From positions 62,001 through 126,000 of the forward strand of contig NZ_RCNT01000007.1 of NCBI RefSeq assembly GCF_003688285.1: a DNA stretch of 64,000 nt. The letters are read 5' to 3'. The notes beneath the pieces were generated by a model. It was not told the origin of the DNA and did not search any database. It saw nothing but the letters and a program-made list of their open reading frames with translations. Both the position numbers and the translations under genes were made by a program. This document shows, in pieces, positions 40,260 through 49,175 of this stretch. Numbering within the stretch: position 1 is the first letter of the stretch; every line of letters begins with the position of its first letter. Origin of the DNA: Rhodophyticola porphyridii. Its GTDB lineage: Bacteria > Pseudomonadota > Alphaproteobacteria > Rhodobacterales > Rhodobacteraceae.

Positions 40260-41155
40260 ATTACGGCCTCCAATGGCAGGTGGTCCTCACTGCGCCAGCC
40301 GTGCGCCGCCATGATCTGTAGCCCGTCGAGAGCATTGCCCTTTGCCGGTATGACGCGTGCCTTCAGATCGGGCGGCAGCCGGGACGCAACGACACGTGCC
40401 AGACCACCCAGAAGCGCGATAGGCTGGCCCGTGTCGACGGCCCTTACCGCAATGGCCAGTTCCTCTACCGCCTGGGCGAGCAGCTCGCGGGCAACCCTAT
40501 CGCCAGCTTCCGCCTCGGTCACGATCAGCGGCACCAGCGAGGCGAACCGGGTGGCGTCTGCATCGGCGAGCCAGAGTTGTATGGCATTGAAATCACGCCC
40601 GACCTCAAGCCGGAGTTGATTGAAGAGCGAACTGGGCTCCGGATGTCGTCCGTCGAGATGCCGGGCCAGGAGGGCCACGGCACGGTTGCCGAGCCAGCCT
40701 CCACTGCCTTCGTCGCCGATCTTGTAGCCCCAGGCGCTGGACGAGACGACCGTACCATCGGCCCGGAGCGCGAAGGCGGCGACACCTGTGCCGACCGCAA
40801 GAACGATCCCGGGCAACCCGGCATGGGCACCCACGAGCGAGGCAACTCCGTCCGTGACGATCACGATCTCCGCCATGCCGAAAGGGTCGGAATCCCGGAA
40901 CGCGGCCTGCTTCTGTGGCGAGCGGCCACCTGCGAACCCGCACCAAAGCCGTGCGCCGGCGACCGGGCGCGCTGTCATCTCCGAGAGCGTTTCAAGGCCT
41001 GAGCTTACACTCCGCCAAGCCTTGTCTACGCCGTAGGTCAGGTTCGAGGGACCTGAGGTCGCTTCGGCCAACACCCCCCCATCGGCATCCACGGCGCGCA
41101 GCCGCGAGCCGGAGCCCCCGCCGTCGATCACGACCAGTGGTATGGGGTTTTTCAT
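40256..41155 (-). CDS. BadF/BadG-type ATPase, probable N-acetylglucosamine kinase
   Basis: A 299-residue ASKHA-fold sugar kinase. The phosphate loop VIDGGGSGSRLRAVD is at residues 8-22, and AVGTGVAAFAL and WGYKIGDEGSGGWLGNRA (about 108-150) are the family landmarks of N-acetylglucosamine and glucosamine kinases. It would phosphorylate the sugar imported by the neighbouring ABC system. The ATG at 41155 starts just before the conserved loop. It is divergent from the transporter genes and forms an operon with the GntR repressor. Confidence 0.88.
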   Translation of the reverse strand: MKNPIPLVVIDGGGSGSRLRAVDADGGVLAEATSGPSNLTYGVDKAWRSVSSGLETLSEMTARPVAGARLWCGFAGGRSPQKQAAFRDSDPFGMAEIVIVTDGVASLVGAHAGLPGIVLAVGTGVAAFALRADGTVVSSSAWGYKIGDEGSGGWLGNRAVALLARHLDGRHPEPSSLFNQLRLEVGRDFNAIQLWLADADATRFASLVPLIVTEAEAGDRVARELLAQAVEELAIAVRAVDTGQPIALLGGLARVVASRLPPDLKARVIPAKGNALDGLQIMAAHGWRSEDHLPLEAVM

Positions 41156-41212
41156 GCGGAACCGATCCTCTCGGGTAGCGGCAAAGCCTCGCTCCAAACC
41201 TAGTCAGGCAGA

Positions 41213-41281
41213 GGTACCAAGACAATACCAGACATCATATTGGTATCATAAAATCATAAATTGGTCTTGCTATTGGTATTA
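41213..41281. promoter_or_regulatory. Cluster of GntR-type operator half-sites
   Basis: Between the divergent kinase and transporter genes there are five half-sites of the form TTGGTNT or its complement: GTACCAA (41214-41220), ATACCAG (41225-41231), TTGGTATC (41240-41247), TTGGTCTT (41261-41268) and TTGGTATT (41273-41280). They are spaced near one or two helical turns and make inverted and direct pairs. HutC-family repressors bind such GGT/ACC palindromes, so this is the probable shared control region. Confidence 0.65.
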
Positions 41282-41444
41282 ATTATGGCAACCTGAATTC
41301 CGATGCGAGTCGCTATGCTTCCCGATCTCAATGACACGGGGCGCGGAGGTCCGCAGACAATATCCCTGCGGGCATCTGGCACGCGCCGTCTCCGGCCGTG
41401 TATCTTGCAGGCCATGCCGGGCGAAAACAACAGTGGAGAGCGAA

Positions 41445-42704
41445 ATGAAGCACATGATGAAGATGACTACGGCCACAGTGGCCCTTTGCTTCGCCAGTGG
41501 CGGCGTGCTGGCACAGGACGCAACGTTGACGATCGAGAGCTGGCGCGCCGAGGATCAGGCGATCTGGGACGATGTCCTGATTCCCGCATTCGAGGCCAGC
41601 CACCCTGGCATCCAGGTCGACTTCGCGCCAACCGCCCCGACAGAATACAATGCGGCGCTCAACGCCCGGCTCGACGGCGGCACCGCGGGTGATCTCATCG
41701 TCTGCCGGCCCTTTGACGGCTCTCTCGCGCTTTATCAGCGCGGTCATCTCGCTGACATCTCCGACCTTGACGGTCTCGACAACTTCCCCGACTTCGCCAA
41801 GGCGGCCTGGCAGACTGATGATGCCAGCGCCAGCTTCTGCGTGCCGATGGCCTCCGTGATCCACGGCTTCATCTACAACGCCGACGCTTTCGCTGAGCTT
41901 GGCATCGAAGAGCCCGGCACGGTGGAAGAGTTCTTCGCCGTTCTCGACACGATTCAGCAGGACGGCACGTATACGCCGCTTGCCATCGGCTCGGCTGACC
42001 AGTGGGAAGCCGCAACCATGGCCTACACCAACATCGGTCCGACCTACTGGAACGGCGAGGAAGGCCGCCAGGCGCTGATTGACGGCAGCGCAAAGTTCAC
42101 CGACCCCCAGTATGTCCGTCCCTTCGAGGTGATGGAGCGGTGGGCCGACTACATGGGCCGCGCTTTCCAGGCTCAGGGTTACACCGACAGCCAGAACCTC
42201 TTCACTCTCGGTCGCGCCGCGATCTATCCAACCGGCTCGTGGGAGATCGGCGGCTTCAACGACCAGGCGTTTTTCGAGATGGGAGCCTTCCCGCCGCCGG
42301 TCGAGGCCGAGGGCGACACCTGCTACATCTCCGATCACACCGACATCGGCATCGGCATGAACACCGCAACCGACAATCCCGAGGCCGCGCGTGCCTTCCT
42401 CGAATGGATCGCAAGTGCCGAGTTCGCGCAGCTCTATACCAACGCGCTTCCGGGCTTCTTCTCTCTTTCGAACGCCCAGTTTGAGGTGGAGGATCCGCTG
42501 GCCCAGGAAATGATCTCCTGGCGGGAGGAATGTGAGAGCACGATCCGCGTTGCCCACCAGATCCTGTCCCGGGGAGAGCCCAACACCTGGAACAACATGT
42601 GGACTGTCAGCGCCAACGTCTTCAACGACGCTGCAACACCCGCAGAGGCTGCAGCAGCGCTGCAGCAGGGTCTCGAAGCCTGGTACGAGCCACAGCAGAA
42701 CTGA
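41445..42704 (+). CDS. Sugar ABC transporter substrate-binding protein
   Basis: A 419-residue extracellular solute-binding protein of family 1. The signal peptide is cleaved near residue 23 (GGVLA-QD), and the mature part opens with LTIESWRAEDQAIWDDVLIP and contains GRAAIYPTGSWEIGGF, typical of carbohydrate binders. The ATG at 41445 has GGAG 10 bases upstream; the frame to 41331 is untranslated leader. Amino-sugar or oligosaccharide specificity is suggested by the kinase and repressor next door, not by the protein itself. It leads a four-gene importer operon. Confidence 0.92.
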   Translation: MKHMMKMTTATVALCFASGGVLAQDATLTIESWRAEDQAIWDDVLIPAFEASHPGIQVDFAPTAPTEYNAALNARLDGGTAGDLIVCRPFDGSLALYQRGHLADISDLDGLDNFPDFAKAAWQTDDASASFCVPMASVIHGFIYNADAFAELGIEEPGTVEEFFAVLDTIQQDGTYTPLAIGSADQWEAATMAYTNIGPTYWNGEEGRQALIDGSAKFTDPQYVRPFEVMERWADYMGRAFQAQGYTDSQNLFTLGRAAIYPTGSWEIGGFNDQAFFEMGAFPPPVEAEGDTCYISDHTDIGIGMNTATDNPEAARAFLEWIASAEFAQLYTNALPGFFSLSNAQFEVEDPLAQEMISWREECESTIRVAHQILSRGEPNTWNNMWTVSANVFNDAATPAEAAAALQQGLEAWYEPQQN

Positions 42705-42715
42705 TCCCTGTTCCC

Positions 42716-42744
42716 CGCGCCTTCGCATCCGTGCGAAGGCGCGG
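42716..42744 (+). other. Hairpin between binding-protein and permease genes
   Basis: CTTCGCA (42721-42727) pairs with TGCGAAG (42732-42738), and CCGCG continues the stem across a one-base bulge. It lies 12 bases after the binding-protein stop. Like the pst hairpin, it could keep binding protein in excess of the permeases. Confidence 0.6.
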
Positions 42745-42776
42745 CCGGGACGGTGCGCGGCAAGGGAGGGTGGACC

Positions 42777-43757
42777 GTGTCCGAGGCTACGACAGAACAG
42801 GAGAAAACCGCGCGCGAGGCCAAACCGCCCAAGCGCAGGAAGCGCCGCGTCGGTGGTGGATGGCACATCTTCGTATTCATAGCCCCAGCGGTGCTGATCT
42901 ACACGATCTTCTCGATCTATCCGCTGGTTGAAAGCCTCAGGCTCAGCCTCTTCGACGGGCTCGATGATGGCAGCGCGGTCTGGAACGGCCTAGGCAACTA
43001 CGTCACTCTCCTCTTCAATCCGACCTGGGCCACGCAGTTCTGGAACGCACTTTGGAACAACCTGATCCTGTTCTTTATCCACATGGTCGTGCAGAATCCG
43101 ATCGGCCTCCTGCTCGCCGCGCTGCTCAGCCTTGCGCCCCGTTTCGGTTCCACCTACCGGACGCTGATCTTCATCCCCACGCTGCTCTCGGTCGTCGTCG
43201 TCGGCTTCATCTGGGAGCTTATCCTGTCGCCTCTCTGGGGAGTGTCCGAGACGCTTCTCGGTGCCGTTGGTCTCGCCTGGCTATACCAGCCCTGGCTGGG
43301 GCTTGAGTCCACCGCGCTCACAACCGTCTCACTCATCTCGGTCTGGCAATATGTCGGCATTCCGATGATGCTGATCTACGCGGCGCTTCTGTCCATCCCG
43401 GACGAACTGATCGACGCCGCCCGTGTGGATGGTCTGAACGGCTGGTGGATTTTCTGGAAGGTGAAGCTGCCGCTTATCCTTCCAACACTCGGCATTGTCG
43501 CGATCCTCACCTATATCGGCAACTTCACGGCCAGCTTCGACCTGATCTATTCGATACAGGGTGCGCTTGGTGCGCCGAACTACTCCACCGACGTCATGGG
43601 TACGCTTCTGTTCCGGACCTTCTTCGGCCAGCAGCTTCAGATCGGCGACATCCACATGGGTGCCACGATCGCCAGCATGATGTTCTTCATTATCCTCATC
43701 GGCGTAACGATCTACCTCGTCCTCGTTCAGCGCCGACTGCAACGCTACGAGATGTGA
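42777..43757 (+). CDS. Sugar ABC transporter permease (MalF-like)
   Basis: A 326-residue inner-membrane subunit with six helices after a basic N-terminal tail. The EAA loop lies near 215 (AARVDGLNGWWIFWKVKLPLI). A GTG at 42777 is preferred because GGGAGGG lies 6 bases upstream; a GTG at 42753 would start inside the preceding hairpin region. It pairs with the next permease to form the channel. It is separated from it by 10 bases. Confidence 0.92.
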   Translation: MSEATTEQEKTAREAKPPKRRKRRVGGGWHIFVFIAPAVLIYTIFSIYPLVESLRLSLFDGLDDGSAVWNGLGNYVTLLFNPTWATQFWNALWNNLILFFIHMVVQNPIGLLLAALLSLAPRFGSTYRTLIFIPTLLSVVVVGFIWELILSPLWGVSETLLGAVGLAWLYQPWLGLESTALTTVSLISVWQYVGIPMMLIYAALLSIPDELIDAARVDGLNGWWIFWKVKLPLILPTLGIVAILTYIGNFTASFDLIYSIQGALGAPNYSTDVMGTLLFRTFFGQQLQIGDIHMGATIASMMFFIILIGVTIYLVLVQRRLQRYEM

Positions 43758-43767
43758 GGGGGTCCGA

Positions 43768-44640
43768 ATGACCAACATCGCAAGCACCGGGCGCGCACGC
43801 GCCGGCCGCGCACGGGGCCTCTCCACCAAGGCCGCCGTCCACACGGTCCTGCTGGGCTACACGATCATCGCGATCTTCCCCGTGATCCTTGTGATCCTGA
43901 ACTCCTTCAAGAATCGCCGCGGGATCTTCTCCGACCCGCTCGGCCTGCCGCGGGGCGAAACCTTCAGCATGGAGGGATACGCCACGGTCCTGACGCAGGG
44001 CGACTTCGCGACCTATTTTGCGAACTCCATCATCGTCACGGTTTCGGCCCTGTTCCTGATCCTGCTATTGGGCGCTATGGCCGCACACGCGCTGGCCGAA
44101 TACCGGTTCAGGCTTAACACGCTTCTGGGCATCTACCTGATCCTCGGGATCATGGTGCCGATCCGGCTCGGGACGGTCGCGATTCTCGAACTGATGGTCG
44201 ATCTCAACCTCGTCAACACATTGCTCGCACTCATCCTCGTCTACACAGCGCAGGGTCTGCCGGTGGCGGTTTTCATCCTGACCGAGTTCATGCGAACCCT
44301 GTCACGCGACATCAAGGACTGCGCGCGGGTCGACGGGCTCAGCGAGTACCGGATCTTCTTCGAGGTCGTGGTGCCGCTTATCCGGCCGGTTCTCGCAACA
44401 GTTGCCGTCTTCTCGATGATCCCGATCTGGAACGACCTTTGGTTTCCGCTCATCCTCGCCTCGGGGGACGCGACCAAGACGGTCACGCTCGGGGTGCAAC
44501 AGTTCATCGGACAGTACACGGTCAACTGGAGCGCGGTGCTGGCCTCCCTCTCGATCGCCATCCTTCCCGTTCTGGGGCTGTATGCTCTGTTCTCCCGCCA
44601 GCTCATCGCTGGCATCACCTCCGGCGCCGTAAAGGGCTGA
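43768..44640 (+). CDS. Sugar ABC transporter permease (MalG-like)
   Basis: A 290-residue inner-membrane subunit with six helices. The EAA loop near 187 reads [21 protein letters not shown], and [18 protein letters not shown] follows the first helix as in carbohydrate-uptake type 1 permeases. It follows the first permease by 10 bases and precedes the ATPase. The C-terminal [15 protein letters not shown] is the usual end of this family. Confidence 0.92.
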   Translation: MTNIASTGRARAGRARGLSTKAAVHTVLLGYTIIAIFPVILVILNSFKNRRGIFSDPLGLPRGETFSMEGYATVLTQGDFATYFANSIIVTVSALFLILLLGAMAAHALAEYRFRLNTLLGIYLILGIMVPIRLGTVAILELMVDLNLVNTLLALILVYTAQGLPVAVFILTEFMRTLSRDIKDCARVDGLSEYRIFFEVVVPLIRPVLATVAVFSMIPIWNDLWFPLILASGDATKTVTLGVQQFIGQYTVNWSAVLASLSIAILPVLGLYALFSRQLIAGITSGAVKG

Positions 44641-44665
44641 ACCAAGTTTCGAAGTGGTTACAGGC

Positions 44666-45760
44666 ATGTCCGATCTTGTTCTCAAAGACGTCCGCAAGGC
44701 TTATGGCGAGGCCCGGGTGATCCATGGCATCGACCTTGACATCCGTGACGGAGAGTTCGTCGTCTTCGTTGGTCCCTCAGGTTGTGGTAAATCTACGCTC
44801 CTGCGCATGATTGCGGGGCTGGAGACCGTCACCGGAGGCGATGTCATCATCGGCGGCGAGAAGGTAAACGACATCGTGCCTGCCGACCGCGGTATCGCAA
44901 TGGTCTTCCAGTCCTATGCGCTCTATCCACACAAGGACGTCTACGGCAACATGGCCTTCGCCCTTCGCCACGCCGGCGAAGACAAGGCCGTGATCGACGA
45001 GCGTGTGAAGAAAGCCGCCGAGATCCTCGGGCTAGAGGCGCTACTCAAACGCAAGCCGAAGGAACTGTCGGGCGGTCAGCGCCAGCGCGTTGCCATCGGT
45101 CGCGCCATTGTCCGCGATCCGGAGATCTTCCTTTTCGACGAGCCGCTATCGAACCTCGACGCCGCCCTTCGGGTGCAGATGCGCGTCGAAATCCTGCGTC
45201 TGCACCAGCGTCTCAAGACGACGATGATCTACGTCACCCATGACCAGGTCGAAGCCATGACGCTCGCCGACCGGATCGTGGTACTTCGGGACGGACGGGT
45301 GGAACAGGTGGGGACGCCGCTGGAACTATACCATCACCCCTGCAACCGGTTCGTGGCAGGCTTCATCGGTTCGCCAAAGATGAACTTCCTTGCGATCGAT
45401 CCCATCGACGATGGCAGACGCGTGAGATACCGCCAGAGCGCCCCGATCGACCTGCACGTCAAGACGCGTAGCGGTGCCGTCCCGACCGAGATCGGCATTC
45501 GTCCCGAACATGTCAGACTGGTCGAACCGGGAAAGGGTGCCTTTGACGGAACCGTGTTCGTGGTCGAGCGCCTCGGGGGCGAGACCTTCCTTCATGTAGA
45601 CTTCGGGCACGAGGAGCCTTTCGTGGTGAAGGCCGACGGTGGTGTTCAGCTTCGAAGCGGCGATGTCGTCGGTCTCGTTTTCCCGGCCGAAACCTTGCAC
45701 CTGTTCGATGCAGAAGGGGTTGCTTTCGAGCAAACAGAACGCCACGCCCTGCTCGGCTGA
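44666..45760 (+). CDS. Sugar ABC transporter ATPase (UgpC/MalK-like)
   Basis: A 364-residue ATPase. Walker A is GPSGCGKST near residue 37, the signature [14 protein letters not shown] near 135 and Walker [12 protein letters not shown] near 157. A C-terminal TOBE domain (about 240-355) follows, as in multi-sugar transport ATPases. It completes the four-gene importer. The ATG at 44666 precedes the conserved start; an ATG at 44654 is an alternative. The adjacent kinase and repressor suggest amino-sugar transport. Confidence 0.93.
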   Translation: MSDLVLKDVRKAYGEARVIHGIDLDIRDGEFVVFVGPSGCGKSTLLRMIAGLETVTGGDVIIGGEKVNDIVPADRGIAMVFQSYALYPHKDVYGNMAFALRHAGEDKAVIDERVKKAAEILGLEALLKRKPKELSGGQRQRVAIGRAIVRDPEIFLFDEPLSNLDAALRVQMRVEILRLHQRLKTTMIYVTHDQVEAMTLADRIVVLRDGRVEQVGTPLELYHHPCNRFVAGFIGSPKMNFLAIDPIDDGRRVRYRQSAPIDLHVKTRSGAVPTEIGIRPEHVRLVEPGKGAFDGTVFVVERLGGETFLHVDFGHEEPFVVKADGGVQLRSGDVVGLVFPAETLHLFDAEGVAFEQTERHALLG

Positions 45761-46065
45761 TGCCTCCAGAAACGGCAGCGACCCGCCCCTCTGAGACTGT
45801 ATGAAAGAGTTCTTCGAGGTCGATCTTGAGCAACCAGGAGCATCTGCCATGCTCCGCCGCCGCTTCACGGGGCCGACACTCCGAACGCAACGCGCAACTG
45901 GCGGCATGCGGGCGGATGAATTACGGGATGTTGTCGACGATCCATCTCCGGAGGCTCATCAACGTCCCATTCGGTACAATGTGCTGCCCCGATGGATGCA
46001 GCGGCATCACCCACCCATCCGGCAAAGGGGCGTTGCCAAGGGCCATACAAGACCCCGGGATCGCC
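45761..46065. other. Intergenic region, possibly an insertion-element relic
   Basis: About 300 bp with no intact gene. GAGACTGTATGAAAGAG at 45792-45808 resembles the outer end of an IS5-type element, and short degenerate frames follow, but no transposase motif can be read. It separates the sugar operon from the convergent SufB/D-like gene. The relic reading is weak. Confidence 0.3.
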
Positions 46066-47184
46066 TCACATGCCCCCCGATTTCGCCTGATCGATCATCT
46101 CGACGACACGCATCCGCACACCTGCCGGGATTGCGCCGTGATCGAGCCTCAGGAATCCCGTTACAATCAGATTGCGCGCGGTGTCCTCATCAAGGCCCGT
46201 GGCCATCAAGTAATCGAGCTTATCGCTGTCGATCATGCCGACGCTGGCCTCATGGCTCAACATCGCGCCCTCGGCCCGTGCCCGCAGGGACGGCACGGCC
46301 ATGATCTCGCCGGTATCCGACAGTTTCAGCCCGTCGCAGCCCAGAAACCCGTTCGTGCCCGCCGCATCGCCAACCAGCATCGCGCTGTTCACGATCCGCC
46401 CCCCGACCGAGACCATGCGCGCCACATCCTCGGACCGCGCCCCCTCCCCCGCCAGATGGGTTTCCGTCTCGATGACCCGCTCCGTGCCTTCGGGGGCGAA
46501 GACGATGGCCTGGCTGACGGCGTTGGTGTCGGCAGCCAGGATCGTGTGCGACCGGCTCAGGTGATGCGCGAGCGGGGCCATCATGATCGCCGTGGACCGT
46601 CTGCGCGCACCCTCCTCCAGATGGGCATAGCCGTAGGAATAGACATCCATGGCCGCGCCCCAATGCTCGATCGTCACCGAACTGCAGGACGCGCCCTTGC
46701 GCATGTAGCTTTCGCTGATCGAGATATGCCGCCCCTTGTGGACCGACCCCGGCACCGCCGCGCCCGAGATCATCTCGACCTCCGCACCCTCGTCGATCAG
46801 CGTGACGTCGTGGGTGAACTGGCGGCCCTGCGGCGTTTCCAACAGGGTGAAGCACTGGACCGGCAAGCGGACCTTGGCTCCGGGTTTCACCCAGACGAAA
46901 TGGCCAAGCGGGTCGTGCATGTGCTCGGCCACCATGGCGATATGCTCGTTTTCGTCCGGGGAGACGAGGCCGAACATCAGGTCCTGCACAAAATCGTAGG
47001 TCCTCAGCGCCTCGGACAAGGGCAGGATTTCGACACCGAGATCGTTCGACAACGCCATCCGCATCTCGCGGTCGGCCAGAACGCTCGTTGCCGCGCGTGC
47101 CGAGGGGTCGTCGAAACCGACATCGTGCAGGATGTCGCGTTCCTCGTTGCTCAATTGTGCCTTGTCTTGCGTCCTGATCGTCAT
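46066..47184 (-). CDS. SufB/SufD-fold scaffold, SmsB-like
   Basis: A 372-residue right-handed beta-helix protein of the SufBD family. The order GVEILPLSEALRTYDFVQD (about 50-68), VKPGAKVRLPVQCF and SHEASVGMIDSDKLDYLM (about 310-327) fits the single-scaffold SmsB of two-gene SUF-like minimal systems. C283 (FLGCDGLKLSD), H311 and E312 are conserved positions; the catalytic Cys of classical SufB (YCQQRG-type) is Leu here. The start at 47184 has GGAGG 5 bases upstream. It follows the SufC-like ATPase by 31 bases. No SufS, SufE or IscR gene is nearby. Confidence 0.82.
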   Translation of the reverse strand: MTIRTQDKAQLSNEERDILHDVGFDDPSARAATSVLADREMRMALSNDLGVEILPLSEALRTYDFVQDLMFGLVSPDENEHIAMVAEHMHDPLGHFVWVKPGAKVRLPVQCFTLLETPQGRQFTHDVTLIDEGAEVEMISGAAVPGSVHKGRHISISESYMRKGASCSSVTIEHWGAAMDVYSYGYAHLEEGARRRSTAIMMAPLAHHLSRSHTILAADTNAVSQAIVFAPEGTERVIETETHLAGEGARSEDVARMVSVGGRIVNSAMLVGDAAGTNGFLGCDGLKLSDTGEIMAVPSLRARAEGAMLSHEASVGMIDSDKLDYLMATGLDEDTARNLIVTGFLRLDHGAIPAGVRMRVVEMIDQAKSGGM

Positions 47185-47215
47185 CGTTGCCTCCATGTGT
47201 CCGGGTTCCCTGGCA

Positions 47216-47923
47216 TCAGGCGGGAACGCTGTAACCATCGGTCTGGATATGAGCGAAAAGCGCTTGCGGATCGCCCGAATGCAGGATGCGCCCGTCTTTC
47301 ATGATATGGGCCCGGTCAGCCTTCACGTGGTTCAGGATCAGGCCGGTGTGGGTGATGACCAGCCCGGAACAGGTCCGCCCCTCCCTGTCGGGGCTGCGCA
47401 CGGCGTGCGCGATGGCCTCACCCACCGCGATGACATGTTCCAGATCCACCCCGCTTTCAGGCTCGTCGAAGAGCAGAAGCCTCGGATCCTGAAGCACCAG
47501 CTTCAGGACTTCCCAACGTTTGATCTCGCCGCCCGAAAATCCGACATTCATGTCGCGGCCCAGAAACGCGGTGAGATCCAGCGCGGCGGCCTCCGTCTCC
47601 AACCGGTCCTCCGCGCCGATGGCGGCAGCGAAGCTCCTGAGGGTGACACCTTCCAGGCTGGGCGGGCGCTGATAGGCAAGCCCGATGCCAAGCCGCGCGC
47701 GCGCCTCCAGCGGGAGCGACTGGATGGGCGCGCCGTCAAAAAGGATCTCTCCCGCAACGATCCGATAGGGCGGCAGACCGAGGATCGTCGCAAGCAGGCT
47801 GGATTTCCCCGATCCATTCGGGCCGAGAAGGACGTGCAATTCTCCCTCCGGCAGGGTCAGGTCGATATCCGCGAGAACCTCCACATCGTCGATCGCCACG
47901 GTCAGGTTTCTGATTTCGAGCAT
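47216..47923 (-). CDS. SufC-like ATPase, SmsC-like
   Basis: A 235-residue ABC ATPase without a membrane partner. Walker A is GPNGSGKSS (34-42), and the signature FSGGEIKRWEVLKL with following LLLFDEPESGVDLEH is that of SufC rather than of transporters. The start at 47923 has AAAGGAGG 6 bases upstream. It would dimerise and drive conformational change of the SufB/D-like scaffold during iron-sulfur cluster assembly. It lies 88 bp after the chimeric periplasmic protein gene and directly before the scaffold. Confidence 0.85.
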   Translation of the reverse strand: MLEIRNLTVAIDDVEVLADIDLTLPEGELHVLLGPNGSGKSSLLATILGLPPYRIVAGEILFDGAPIQSLPLEARARLGIGLAYQRPPSLEGVTLRSFAAAIGAEDRLETEAAALDLTAFLGRDMNVGFSGGEIKRWEVLKLVLQDPRLLLFDEPESGVDLEHVIAVGEAIAHAVRSPDREGRTCSGLVITHTGLILNHVKADRAHIMKDGRILHSGDPQALFAHIQTDGYSVPA

Positions 47924-48011
47924 GACACACCTCCTTTCTTTGCATATGTCGCCATGGTCTGGTGCGGGACACGAGGGGCCGGGGCGACACGGTGCAGGAT
48001 GCAAGCGCACC

Positions 48012-48803
48012 TCACGGCGTTCCGGCCGTCTCTGCCACGGGGGCGACGCCGACGATCCGGGCGGCGCATTCATCTTGCGGCGAGAAGCCCGGCCCGAACC
48101 GGCAAGCCCCGACGATGAAGACATATTCCGTGGCCTCGTCGCACGGCGCATGGGGCGCCTCGAACAGGGCGCTGCCGCTTTCGCGCGGGGCGAGGTTCAG
48201 AAAGGACATGCCACGGCTGCGCCCCACCTGCTCGCCGTCCTTCATGGAGGCCACGAAACCGTTTATTTCGGTCAGGGTCTCGTCGCTTTCGTTGGTCATC
48301 CTCAGGGTCACGCCGCAATAATACTCGCGGAAACTGGTGCCCTCGAACTCAAGCCGGTAGGACGGCTGCGGCGGGATGGCGTCGGTCGCTACGGTAAACC
48401 CCGGGGCGTCCAGAGGCTGGACGATGTCGGGCTCGCGCGTACCCCATTGAAGGACAAGGTCGGGGTCAACCGTCAAAAGCGCCTCGGCATTCGGCATGAA
48501 CCCCTCGCCAACGATATCGGAAGGGATGTCCCGCAGGCCCGGAAACCTCTCCCCGTGGATCCCCTCCACGATGGCGGTCTGCGAAAGCCTGTGCATGGAC
48601 ACCATGGGCTCCGGCGTGCCGGTCACGGCCACGGCCATCGAAGCGGCGGAGATCGGGATCGTCGCCAGCCGCTCGGACAGCCCCGGCAACGAGACGTCGT
48701 GCCCGAGCTGGCCGGTGAAGGTGATCTCGTCGGCAAGTGCTGGCCATGCAGTCGCAAGGCCAAGGAAAAATGGCAGGAGAAGTCGGCTATGTCGGCGTGG
48801 CAT
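48012..48803 (-). CDS. Chimeric periplasmic protein: truncated iron-complex binding lobe plus unknown Cys-rich domain
   Basis: A 263-residue exported protein with a signal peptide cleaved near residue 24 (WPALA-DE). Residues about 36-143 look like the N-terminal lobe of a BtuF/FepB-type iron or cobalamin binding protein (LSERLATIPISAASMAVAVT, EALLTVDPDLVLQWG). The second lobe is missing. Residues about 148-263 form an unrecognised domain with four cysteines, C163, C221, C234 and C246. The start at 48803 has AAGGAGG 6 bases upstream. It precedes the SmsC-like gene by 88 bp, suggesting an iron-related link. No frameshift separates the halves. Confidence 0.75.
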   Translation of the reverse strand: MPRRHSRLLLPFFLGLATAWPALADEITFTGQLGHDVSLPGLSERLATIPISAASMAVAVTGTPEPMVSMHRLSQTAIVEGIHGERFPGLRDIPSDIVGEGFMPNAEALLTVDPDLVLQWGTREPDIVQPLDAPGFTVATDAIPPQPSYRLEFEGTSFREYYCGVTLRMTNESDETLTEINGFVASMKDGEQVGRSRGMSFLNLAPRESGSALFEAPHAPCDEATEYVFIVGACRFGPGFSPQDECAARIVGVAPVAETAGTP

Positions 48804-49175
48804 CTGAAGCCTCCTTGTCACGAAAATGGGGGCGAGTCAGCTGCCGGGCCGGTTGCTGCACCAATCCTGATAAAAATAATCTTCTATTGCAATCCCAAGA
48901 CTCGCACAGCAGGGGCCTGCGCCCGTAGGCACCTGAGACGGCGGGCATGCAAACCAGTGCGCACTGCAAATCCGGAAGCATTCCGATGGCCACACTGCCC
49001 GGGCGCATCGGCGCAGCATACGCGGATGTATGAGGATCTAGTCCAGACGATCCCTTTCACTGAATTTGCGATGGCCGCTTAGGTGGCGCCCTACCACTCT
49101 CTTCGGATTGGGGCTGCCCTGATTGCGGCGGTCAAATCAGGGTGTCCTGAACCGATCTGCCCCCTGCCCCCCCCG
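48804..49175. other. Intergenic region upstream of the chimeric gene
   Basis: About 370 bp with no supported gene. A short AT-rich tract (48868-48893, TGATAAAAATAATC and flanks) stands out in the GC-rich surroundings and could be a promoter or iron-regulator site for the minus-strand cluster. It only loosely resembles a Fur box. No riboswitch could be recognised. Confidence 0.35.

Noticed and set aside
39093-46065. Genomic island integrated at tRNA-Ser
   Set aside because: There is no integrase and no repeat of the tRNA 3' end; only the position after a tRNA suggested it.
45801-46304. Plus-strand frame after the sugar ATPase
   Set aside because: It runs antisense into the SmsB-like gene and shows no family; the region is noted only as a possible relic.
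48804-49175. Cobalamin riboswitch before the chimeric receptor-like gene
   Set aside because: The expected conserved B12-box and paired core elements could not be found on the minus strand.
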